Assembly: GCF_028737215.1 (NCBI RefSeq)
Contig: NZ_JAQZAM010000002.1
Span: forward strand, 124,001 to 188,000
Direction of reading: 5' to 3'
DNA: 64,000 bases
Origin: Actinomycetospora chibensis
GTDB taxonomy: Bacteria > Actinomycetota > Actinomycetes > Mycobacteriales > Pseudonocardiaceae
The position numbers and the translations under genes are program-made. Below the pieces are notes generated by a model that searched no databases, was not told where the DNA came from, and worked only from the letters and a program-made list of their open reading frames with translations. Positions 32,412 to 39,157 of this stretch are shown piece after piece. Within the stretch, counting starts at the first letter, position 1. Every line of letters starts with the position of its first letter.

Positions 32412-33245
32412 TCAGCGGCGTCCGAGCACCGTGTGGACGATGCCGCGCTGCCAGCCGTCGACGGGACGGGTGTGGACCTCGCGCAGCCCGGCGTCGCGCA
32501 GGCGCTGCTCGAGCCGTCCGAGGCCGTCGAAGGCCAGGACGCTGCGCCAGAGGTACCGGTAGAGCGAGGCGTCGCCGGTGACGCGCCACCCGAGCGGGAT
32601 GATCACCGCCCAGCACACGGCGCTCCAGACACCGCGCGAGTAGGCCGAGTCGGCCACCGCGTACTCGTGCACCGCGATCGGGGCCCCGGGCGCGAGATGG
32701 TCGACGAGAACGCCGACGCCCGCGTCGCGGTCGGGCAGGTTGCGGACGAGGTAGGCGGCGAGCAGGCCGTCGAACGGGCCCTCGAGGCCTTCGGCCGCCA
32801 GCGCGTCGTGCAGGTTCTCGGCCCGCGCGTGCACGAACCGCACGGTCTCCGGCCAGGACTTCTCGCGGGCGCGGGCGAGCATCTCGGCCGACGCGTCGAC
32901 CGCGACGACGCGGGCCTGCGGGTAGGTCTCGACGAGCGCCGCCGTCGAGAGGCCCGTGCCGCACCCGACGTCGAGCAGGACGGCGCCGGCGCCGGCGTCG
33001 GGCAGGCCGAGGCGACGGGCCGACAGGCGCAGGTGGTCGTGGTAGCCGGGGTTCGCGCCGACGAGGCGGTCGTAGGACGTGGCGTCCTGGTCGAACTGGG
33101 CGGAGACCCCCGCCGCTGCGGTCGCGCGGTCGAAGCCGGGGCGCGGACGGGGACGCAGCGACCGCCAGGCCGGCGGGACCAGCGCCACACCGGCCGCGGC
33201 GAGGGCGAGCACGGCCGGGAAGCGGAGACGCGAACGCGAGATCAC
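32412..33245 (-). CDS. SAM-dependent methyltransferase with N-terminal hydrophobic segment
   Basis: 277 residues. A hydrophobic N-terminal helix (FPAVLALAAAGVALVPPAW) may anchor it to the membrane. The Rossmann methyltransferase core has motif I LLDVGCGTGLSTAAL, VVAVDASAEMLARARE and post-motifs AYLVRNLPDRD. ATSYDRLVGANPGYH near the start is typical of UbiE-like enzymes. It converges with the Rieske gene, and co-occurrence of these two families suggests shared work on a lipophilic substrate. GTG 33245 is preceded by CAGGAT 6 nt upstream. Confidence 0.82.
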   Translation of the reverse strand: MISRSRLRFPAVLALAAAGVALVPPAWRSLRPRPRPGFDRATAAAGVSAQFDQDATSYDRLVGANPGYHDHLRLSARRLGLPDAGAGAVLLDVGCGTGLSTAALVETYPQARVVAVDASAEMLARAREKSWPETVRFVHARAENLHDALAAEGLEGPFDGLLAAYLVRNLPDRDAGVGVLVDHLAPGAPIAVHEYAVADSAYSRGVWSAVCWAVIIPLGWRVTGDASLYRYLWRSVLAFDGLGRLEQRLRDAGLREVHTRPVDGWQRGIVHTVLGRR

Positions 33246-33412
33246 GCGCGCATCCTGCCCGGTGGCGTCCGATCGGGCGCTTCGTGGTGGGCCGAGGTGC
33301 GTCCACTCGGCTCCCAGCATCGGCGTGTCGCGCGATCGAGGATGTGGCGATCCTGGCGTTCAGTGCCAGCGTGGACGCAGCGCTGGCACCGGAGGTGCGC
33401 CGCCCGGCGAAG

Positions 33413-33524
33413 CTGAGAGCCGGTCCCAGCAGACGGAGCAGGTGTTCACCCGATCAGGGGAAGAGAGTGTGCCTGGGCGCGTCGCAGGCGCCCGTCGCCG
33501 CGCCGCGGGCGGACCGGCTCTCAG
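33413..33524. repeat. 112-bp structured element with 14-bp perfect terminal inverted repeats
   Basis: CTGAGAGCCGGTCC (33413-33426) pairs perfectly with GGACCGGCTCTCAG (33511-33524). Inside are smaller hairpins: GGGCGC / GCGCCC (33475-33493) and CCC-GATCA-GGG near 33449. The architecture suits a small structured RNA or a miniature inverted-repeat element. No target-site duplication flanks it and it matches no riboswitch class I know. Confidence 0.5.
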
Positions 33525-33553
33525 ACGCGCCGGAGCCGCGGATCCACGGTGCC

Positions 33554-33559
33554 TACCGT
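33554..33559 (+). promoter_or_regulatory. -10 hexamer TACCGT of the flavoprotein gene (leaderless)
   Basis: TACCGT ends 7 nt before the GTG at 33567, downstream of the structured element. Confidence 0.6.
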
Positions 33560-33566
33560 CCGCCCC

Positions 33567-34961
33567 GTGCAACAACGGTCAACACGCGCCGTGTGGGTGG
33601 CGGTCCTCGCCGCCCTCGTGGTGATCCCGGTCGGTCTCGTCGCGGTCCGCGGCGGGGGCAGCTCGGTGCTCGGTGTGCTCTCGGTCGGCCTGGGCCTGCT
33701 CGCGCTGACCCTGCTCGTGGTCGTCGTGGTGGTCCCCTCGCGGGTGCGGGCGCTGACCCGGGCCTTCGGGGTCGAGAAGATCCTGGGCCTGCACCGCTGG
33801 CTGGGCACCCTGGCGATCGTCCTCGTCGGCATCCACATGGCCGTCGCCATCCTCAACCACCCGACCCTGCTCAACCCCTTCCAGGGCACCGCGGCCGCGC
33901 GGGCCGGCTGGAGCTCGGTCGGCGGGCTGCTCCTGGTCGGGTTCGTCGCGGTCCGCGGCCGGCGTCCCGGCGCGCGCTACGAGATCTGGGCACGGCTGCA
34001 CGTCCTGCTCGCCGGCGCCGCGCTCGTCCTCGCCGGCCTGCACGTCCTGTGGCTGGGCAACCTCGTCGCCGACCCCGTGATGCGCGTCGTGCTCTCGGCG
34101 CTCGTGCTGGTGCTGCTCGGGGTGCTCGCCCACCGCTGGGTGTGGCGCCCGCTGTTCTCGCGCCAGGGCGCCTACGTCGTCTACGGCGTGCGCCGCGAGA
34201 GCGAGACGGTGAGCACGCTGGTGCTCGCCCCGGTGCACCTGCGCCGCGGCGGCCTGCGGTTCGCGCCCGGCCAGTTCGTCTGGCTGCGCCTCAAGCGCGG
34301 GGTGGTCGGCGCCGAGGAGCACCCGTTCACGATCGCGTCCAGCGCGCGGGTGACCGGACGCATCGAGCTCACCGTGCGCGACCAGGGCGACTTCTCCGGC
34401 CTCCTGTCGACGCTGCGCACCGGCAGCAAGGTGTGGCTCGACGGGCCGCACGGCTCGTTCTCGACCGAGGCCGCCCCCGGCTCGGCCGGGCTCGTGCTGC
34501 TCGCCGGCGGGGTCGGCATCACCCCGATGATGAGCATGCTGCGCACGCTCGCCGACCGGGGCGACACCCGCACGCACCGGCTCGTGCTCGCCGAGCGGGG
34601 CACCGAGCCGCTGTTCGCCGACGAGCTCACGGCCCTCGCCCGTCGCCTCGACCTGCGGGTCACGCGCACCGACGGGCGCCGCATCGACGCCGACCTGCTC
34701 GCCGAGGTCCTGCCCGCCGAGACCGCCGCCCGCCAGGCGCTCGACTACTTCGTCTGCGGCTCGCCCTCGGTGCTCGCGGGCTCGCTGGCGGCGCTCGACC
34801 AGATCGGGATCCCGGCGCCGCGCATCCACACCGAGCAGTTCGGGTGGTCCGGCGCGATCCCCCTGCAGGCCGGCGGAGAGCCCGCCGGGGTCGCGGGGAA
34901 CGAGGCCACGGGTGGGCGACGTCAGGGCTCCAAGCACGGTCGCCGCAGCGTACGGACATGA
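33567..34961 (+). CDS. Ferric reductase-like transmembrane flavoprotein (FAD/NAD(P)H oxidoreductase)
   Basis: 464 residues. Six membrane helices include heme-ligand-like histidines (GLHRWLGTLAIVLVGIHMAV and RLHVLLAGAALVLAGLHVLW). A ferredoxin-NADP-reductase-like half follows: FAPGQFVWLRL and HPFTIASS for FAD, GDFSGLL, GGVGITPMMSMLRTL and YFVCGSPSVL for NAD(P)H. This is the FRE/NOX-like layout that moves electrons across the membrane to ferric iron or oxygen. The C-terminus is basic and Gly-rich. It is followed 43 bp later by ferritin, so reduction and storage of iron appear linked. The GTG 33567 start is set by the leaderless -10. Confidence 0.85.
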   Translation: MQQRSTRAVWVAVLAALVVIPVGLVAVRGGGSSVLGVLSVGLGLLALTLLVVVVVVPSRVRALTRAFGVEKILGLHRWLGTLAIVLVGIHMAVAILNHPTLLNPFQGTAAARAGWSSVGGLLLVGFVAVRGRRPGARYEIWARLHVLLAGAALVLAGLHVLWLGNLVADPVMRVVLSALVLVLLGVLAHRWVWRPLFSRQGAYVVYGVRRESETVSTLVLAPVHLRRGGLRFAPGQFVWLRLKRGVVGAEEHPFTIASSARVTGRIELTVRDQGDFSGLLSTLRTGSKVWLDGPHGSFSTEAAPGSAGLVLLAGGVGITPMMSMLRTLADRGDTRTHRLVLAERGTEPLFADELTALARRLDLRVTRTDGRRIDADLLAEVLPAETAARQALDYFVCGSPSVLAGSLAALDQIGIPAPRIHTEQFGWSGAIPLQAGGEPAGVAGNEATGGRRQGSKHGRRSVRT

Positions 34962-34991
34962 GCGAGGGGTCGGGGCCGGCGCGCCCTGACC

Positions 34992-34997
34992 TAGACT
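34992..34997 (+). promoter_or_regulatory. -10 hexamer TAGACT of the ferritin gene (leaderless)
   Basis: TAGACT ends 7 nt before the ATG at 35005, so ferritin may have its own promoter in the 43-bp gap after the flavoprotein gene. Confidence 0.55.
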
Positions 34998-35004
34998 CGG
35001 ACGC

Positions 35005-35559
35005 ATGACCGCCGCGCAGTCGAAGTTCCACGAGCTGCTGCGGACGCAGATCCGCAACGAGTTCACGGCATCGCAGCAGTACACGGCGGTGGCCGTGCAC
35101 TGCGACGACCAGGATCTCCCGCAGCTCGCCGCGCACTTCTACGCCCAGGCGCTCGAGGAGCGCAACCACGCGATGGGCATGGTGCAGTACCTGCTGGACA
35201 ACGACCTGCCGATCACCATCCCGGGCATCGACGCCGTGCGGAACGACTTCGCGTCGCTCGAGGACGTCGTGGAGCTGGTGCTGCGCCAGGAGCAGACGGT
35301 CACCGACCAGATCGCCACGCTCGCGCGCACGGCCCGCGACGAGGGCGACTACCTGGGCGAGCAGTTCATGCAGTGGTACCTCAAGGAGCAGGTCGAGGAG
35401 GTCGCCTCGATGACCACGCTCCTGCGCATCGTGCGCCGCGCCGGCGACAACCTCTTCCACGTCGAGGACTTCGTCGCCCGCGAGATGTCACCCGACGTCG
35501 GTACCGACCCCACCGCTCCGCCCGCCGCCGGCGGCAACGCGATCGTCAGCGGGGGCTGA
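35005..35559 (+). CDS. Ferritin (iron storage, non-heme)
   Basis: 184 residues, matching bacterial ferritins such as mycobacterial BfrB. The four-helix bundle carries ferroxidase residues E19 (RNEF), Y26, E52 and H55 (EERNHAMGM), and later QFMQWYLKEQVEEVAS with further metal ligands. No heme-ligand Met of bacterioferritin is placed as in BfrA, so a non-heme 24-mer is expected. The C-terminal 25 residues are Pro/Gly-rich. The 3' end overlaps the converging membrane-protein gene by 72 bp. I see no clear iron box upstream. Confidence 0.93.
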   Translation: MTAAQSKFHELLRTQIRNEFTASQQYTAVAVHCDDQDLPQLAAHFYAQALEERNHAMGMVQYLLDNDLPITIPGIDAVRNDFASLEDVVELVLRQEQTVTDQIATLARTARDEGDYLGEQFMQWYLKEQVEEVASMTTLLRIVRRAGDNLFHVEDFVAREMSPDVGTDPTAPPAAGGNAIVSGG

Positions 35560-36528
35560 GACACCGGTCCCGACAGTCCCGGCAGTCCCGACTGACAGCA
35601 CCGCCTCCCGTCCCGCCGGGCGCAGGTCGGGGGCGAGCAGCTCGGTCAGGTCGGTGACGACGCGGATCGTCACGAGCGCCACCACCGCGGCCGCGACGTC
35701 GGCGACGGCGTGCAGCAGCACCGCGTCGGCCAGCGCCTGCGTGCTGTCCCCGAGTCCGCGCAGCACGGCCAGGACTCCGAGCACGACGCTCGCGACCCAC
35801 GCGAGCCACCACTGCCGCACGGGGCGCGACGGCCGCGGCCGCTCGTCGGCGGGACGACCCGACGCGGCGTGCTCGACCTCGGTGAGCGCGGCCCCGGGGA
35901 TCGTGAGGTTCGGGCCGGGCAGCAGGCTCCCGAGCACCACCGCCCAGTCCCGCCGGGCGGGACGCGTCCCGGAGATCGTGGCGGCGATGCCGCGCGCGAG
36001 CAGCAACCAGCGCAGGAAGAGCACGCCGGTCGCGACGGCCGCGACGGGCGTGAGGAGCCCGATGAGCGTGACCAGCGCGTCGGAGAACGCGAGCGGCGCC
36101 GAGGAGAGGGCCTCGGAACGGCTGGCCACGAGCAGGCCGTAGCGCCACAGCTCGGCGAGCGCGGCGATCCCGGCGAGCACCGCGGTCGTCATCGCCAGGC
36201 GGCCGAGGAGCCCGGTGGTGCCCCGGAGGACGGCCTCCGGATCGCGGGGCGGCGTGGTCGGGAGCGGGCCCTCGTCGCCGCCCGGCTCCGGCGCGGGCAT
36301 CCAGGTCCGGAGGCTCCAGCGCGGGACGGCGGGATAGCGCGGCGGGCCCGCGTACGGCCGCCGCGGTACGCGGGGCTCGCGGGGCCGCAACGCGTCCGGG
36401 GGCAGCGCCACCCACCGGACGCCGGCGAGGACGCGGCCGCAGTGCACGCAGTAGCGGGTCGCGCCCGTGCGGGGCGCGCCCGGGGAGTCCGGCGGCGGCT
36501 GGGGCCGCCCACACCGCGGGCAGGTCAC
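35488..36528 (-). CDS. DUF4328-like membrane protein with zinc ribbon
   Basis: 346 residues. An N-terminal zinc ribbon (CPRCGRPQPPPD then YCVHCGRV) and a Pro/Arg-rich linker lead to about six membrane helices: LAMTTAVLAGIAALAELW, LIGLLTPVAAVATGVLFLRW, WLAWVASVVLGVLAVL and VADVAAAVVALVTI. The RGIAATISGTRPARRDWAV and LLPGPNLTIPGAAL segments fit DUF4328. The GTG start has GGGGAGG five bases upstream. The last 24 codons run antisense through the end of ferritin, and that Gly/Val/Thr-rich tail has no conservation signal. Function is unknown. Confidence 0.78.
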   Translation of the reverse strand: MTCPRCGRPQPPPDSPGAPRTGATRYCVHCGRVLAGVRWVALPPDALRPREPRVPRRPYAGPPRYPAVPRWSLRTWMPAPEPGGDEGPLPTTPPRDPEAVLRGTTGLLGRLAMTTAVLAGIAALAELWRYGLLVASRSEALSSAPLAFSDALVTLIGLLTPVAAVATGVLFLRWLLLARGIAATISGTRPARRDWAVVLGSLLPGPNLTIPGAALTEVEHAASGRPADERPRPSRPVRQWWLAWVASVVLGVLAVLRGLGDSTQALADAVLLHAVADVAAAVVALVTIRVVTDLTELLAPDLRPAGREAVLSVGTAGTVGTGVSAPADDRVAAGGGRSGGVGTDVG

Positions 36529-36545
36529 CGACGCCTCCCCACTCC

Positions 36546-36878
36546 TCAGACCACCCGGGCCGGTCCGGGCCCCTCGGTGGTCATCGGACGGCCCTCGGCC
36601 TCCCAGGCCAGCATCCCGCCGGTGACGTTGACGGCTTCGTGGCCGCGCTGGGCGAGGAACATCGTGACCTGGGCCGAGCGTCCGCCGACCTTGCACACGA
36701 CGGCGAGCGGGCCCTCCGGGATCTCGTCGAGACGCCCGGTGATCTGCGACATCGGCAGATGCACCGCGTCCGGCGCATGCCCGGCGGCCCACTCCTCGTC
36801 CTCACGGACGTCGAGCAGCGTCGCCCCGGCCGGGATCTCGCCGGGGCCGACCGAGGGGAGTCCGGGGTGGCTCACCAC
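36546..36878 (-). CDS. Rhodanese-like domain protein
   Basis: 110 residues, a single rhodanese domain with LLDVREDEEWAAGHAPDAVH and the active-site loop VCKVGGRSAQ (C62). Such proteins carry persulfide sulfur to acceptors, or act in arsenate or thiol chemistry. The six-residue loop fits a sulfurtransferase. It lies 18 bp upstream of the DUF4328-like gene on the same strand. The start is one of two adjacent GTG codons after GGAG. The acceptor is unknown. Confidence 0.87.
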   Translation of the reverse strand: MVSHPGLPSVGPGEIPAGATLLDVREDEEWAAGHAPDAVHLPMSQITGRLDEIPEGPLAVVCKVGGRSAQVTMFLAQRGHEAVNVTGGMLAWEAEGRPMTTEGPGPARVV

Positions 36879-36914
36879 TCCATCCCATCACGACCCCCCT
36901 GTGGTCGCAGCGAA

Positions 36915-36942
36915 GCCCGCCACCCCGGGTGGGGTGACGGGC
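36915..36942 (-). terminator. Hairpin after the acetate-type symporter
   Basis: GCCCGCCACCCC / GGGGTGACGGGC with a 4-nt loop forms a 12-bp stem with one mismatch, 27 bp past the symporter stop. Confidence 0.7.
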
Positions 36943-36968
36943 TCCGGAGCCTGCGGGTGGTCGGCGGG

Positions 36969-38573
36969 TCAGTGGTCGGCGGCGGTGCGGGACGCGCCCG
37001 CGCCGGTCATCGACCGGACCTCCATCTCGGAGAACTTGGCCTCGTTCACCGGCTCCCGCGCACCGACGTACGTACCGATCACGCCGAGCAGGAAGGACAG
37101 CGGGATCGACACGATGCCCGGGTTCTGGAGCGGGAAGATCGCGAAGTCGACGGTCTCGCCGAAGATCGCCGTCGCGCTGCCCGACACCACCGGCGAGAAG
37201 ATGATCAGCAGGATGCAGATCGCCAGGCCGCCGTAGATGCTGAACAGGGCCCCGGTGGTGTTGAACTTCTTCCAGAACAGCGAGTACAGCAGCGTCGGCA
37301 GGTTCGCCGAGGCGGCCACCGCGAAGGCCAGGGCCACGAGGAAGGCGACGTTCTGGCCGTTGGCCAGGATGCCTCCGACGATGGCGACGATGCCGACGAC
37401 CAGGGCGGTCCGGCGGGCGACCTTGACCTCCATGCCCGGCTCGGGCTTCCCCTCCTTGATCACGCTCGCGTAGATGTCGTGCGCGAACGAGGCCGCGGCG
37501 GTGATCGTCAGGCCGGCGACCACGGCGAGGATCGTCGCGAACGCGATCGCCGCGACGATGCCGAGCAGCAGGGTGCCGCCGAGCTGGAAGGCGAGCAGCG
37601 GGGCCGCGTCGTTGACGTTGGCCGAGCTGAGCGTGCCCCGCGGCAGCAGTGCGGCGGCGCCGTAGCCGATGACCAGGGTGAACAGGTAGAAGATCCCGAT
37701 GATCCAGATCGCCCACTGCACCGAGCGGCGCGCCTCCTTGGCGGTCGGCACCGTGTAGAAGCGCATCAGGATGTGCGGCAGACCCGCGGTGCCGAGGACC
37801 AGCGCGAGGGAGAGCGACAGGAAGTCGATCTTCGTCGTCACCGTCTTGCCGTACTGGTTGCCGGCGTCCAGGAGGGGCTTGCCGGTGTTCTCGACGGCCG
37901 CGCCCAGCAGGCCCGACAGGTTGAACCCGTAGAGACCGAGCACCCACACCGTCATCACCGCGGCGCCGATGACCAGCAGGGTCGCCTTGATGATCTGCAC
38001 CCACGTGGTGCCGCGCATGCCGCCGTAGAGCACGTAGATGACCATGAGGATGCCGACGACCGCGATGACGAGCGACTGCCCGTCGAAGGGCGTGCCCGGC
38101 ACGTTCTTGACGCCCAGCAGCAGCGAGATCAGACCGCCGGCGCCGGCCATCTGCGCCAGCAGGTAGAAGAAGGACACCAGGAGCGTGGACACCGCCGCGG
38201 CGGCACGCACCGGGCGCTGGCGCATCCGGAAGCTCAGGACGTCGCCCATGGTGAAGCGCCCGACGTTGCGGAGGAGCTCGGCGACGAGCAGCAGCGCGGT
38301 GAGCCAGGCGACGAGGAAGCCGATCGAGTACACGAAGCCGTCGTAGCCGTTGAGGGCGATCGCACCGGCGATGCCGAGGAACGACGCCGCCGAGAGGTAG
38401 TCACCCGAGATCGCGATGCCGTTCTGGGGCCCGGTGAACGAGCTGCCGGCGGCGTAGTAGTCCGAGGCGGTGCTGGAGGAGCGACTGACCCGGTAGACGA
38501 TCACCAGGGTCACCACGACGAAGAGGGTGAAGATCCCGATGTTGAGCGCCGGGCTGCCGATCTGAGTGCTCAC
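36969..38573 (-). CDS. Solute:sodium symporter, cation/acetate (ActP) type
   Basis: 534 residues with about 13 membrane helices. The SSS signature is present: NGIAISGDYLSAASFLGIAG, GMRGTTWVQIIKATLLVIGA, LGTAGLPHILMRFYTVP and AFATILAVVAGLTITAAASFAHD. Acetate/pyruvate uptake driven by sodium or protons is the family role. Close relatives in actinobacteria carry short-chain monocarboxylates. GTG 38573 overlaps the DUF485 stop (GTGA), forming the common yjcH-actP pair. A strong promoter region with palindromes lies upstream of DUF485. Confidence 0.9.
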   Translation of the reverse strand: MSTQIGSPALNIGIFTLFVVVTLVIVYRVSRSSSTASDYYAAGSSFTGPQNGIAISGDYLSAASFLGIAGAIALNGYDGFVYSIGFLVAWLTALLLVAELLRNVGRFTMGDVLSFRMRQRPVRAAAAVSTLLVSFFYLLAQMAGAGGLISLLLGVKNVPGTPFDGQSLVIAVVGILMVIYVLYGGMRGTTWVQIIKATLLVIGAAVMTVWVLGLYGFNLSGLLGAAVENTGKPLLDAGNQYGKTVTTKIDFLSLSLALVLGTAGLPHILMRFYTVPTAKEARRSVQWAIWIIGIFYLFTLVIGYGAAALLPRGTLSSANVNDAAPLLAFQLGGTLLLGIVAAIAFATILAVVAGLTITAAASFAHDIYASVIKEGKPEPGMEVKVARRTALVVGIVAIVGGILANGQNVAFLVALAFAVAASANLPTLLYSLFWKKFNTTGALFSIYGGLAICILLIIFSPVVSGSATAIFGETVDFAIFPLQNPGIVSIPLSFLLGVIGTYVGAREPVNEAKFSEMEVRSMTGAGASRTAADH

Positions 38574-38929
38574 AGCTTCTCCTCCACGCGCTGCCGCAGC
38601 GCCTCGGCGTCGTCATCCAGGTTCTTGTTCGCGAACCGGACGTAGAGCGTCGCGATCAGGAAGGTGGACACGAACTGGAGCAGGCCCAGCACCAGGCCCA
38701 CCGTGAAGTTGGTGCCGCCGATCCGGGTGTCGACCACGCCGTGGGCGAAGTCCGACAGCAGGACGTACACGAGGAACCAGCCGAGGAAGACCGCGGTCAT
38801 CATGAAGATGAACCCGCGCCAGCGACGGCGCAGGGACCCGAACTCCGGTGAGCTCTGGACCTCCTGGTAGGCGGACGGGGTGGCGTCGAGCGCGCTCGAC
38901 CCCCCTGGGGTGTCGTCGGTGGCACTCAC
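38570..38929 (-). CDS. DUF485 small membrane protein (YjcH type)
   Basis: 119 residues with two membrane helices (FIFMMTAVFLGWFLVYVLL and FTVGLVLGLLQFVSTFLIATLYV) and the conserved ending YVRFANKNLDDDAEALR. DUF485 proteins accompany ActP symporters and are thought to help assembly or gating. The GTG start follows GGGGAGATCTC. It is the first gene of the pair, coupled to the symporter through a four-base overlap. Confidence 0.92.
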   Translation of the reverse strand: MSATDDTPGGSSALDATPSAYQEVQSSPEFGSLRRRWRGFIFMMTAVFLGWFLVYVLLSDFAHGVVDTRIGGTNFTVGLVLGLLQFVSTFLIATLYVRFANKNLDDDAEALRQRVEEKL

Positions 38930-38972
38930 GAGATCTCCCCGGGGTCGTCCGTCGTCGTCACGATCGGGCAGA

Positions 38973-39092
38973 ACCCTAATCCGCTACCGATCAACCCGAT
39001 TAGTCCTTTCGTGTGACTACTCACGGCGAAATCACGCGAGGAGCGGATCCGCTGAGCCATCCGATCCCTCCTGTTCGTCCGAATCGTTCGGA
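38973..39092 (-). promoter_or_regulatory. Promoter/operator region of the DUF485-symporter operon
   Basis: An AT-richer 228-bp gap. TAGGGT (38973-38978) could be the -10, 44 nt upstream of the start codon. Three dyads lie around or upstream of it: CTAATC-N16-GATTAG (38976-39003), the perfect 12-bp AGCGGATCCGCT (39042-39053), and TCCGAA-N3-TTCGGA (39078-39092). Such dyads suggest one or more dimeric regulators. The LytTR regulator encoded at 42.1 kb is an obvious candidate, although LytTR sites are usually direct repeats. Confidence 0.4.
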
Positions 39093-39157
39093 ACGTCACG
39101 GCGCGTGGCATCCACTCACGCAGCGTCGCCGGAAGGTTACGGGACGGAGGAGCGTGG

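Larger units (their letters stand above)
33246..33566. other. 321-bp intergenic region with structured elements
   Basis: No gene is supported here; open frames lack similarity. It lies between divergent genes and contains a perfect 9-bp hairpin (GTGCCAGCG / CGCTGGCAC, 33363-33389), a 112-bp element closed by 14-bp arms (33413-33524), and the TACCGT -10 of the downstream flavoprotein gene (33554-33559). Confidence 0.6.

Noticed and set aside
33405-33470. CTGAGA next to possible stems, recalling a TPP riboswitch
   Set aside because: The second conserved TPP core (ACCTGATC...GG-TAAT-CC-GCG) is absent, and the gene downstream appears leaderless and starts after its own -10.
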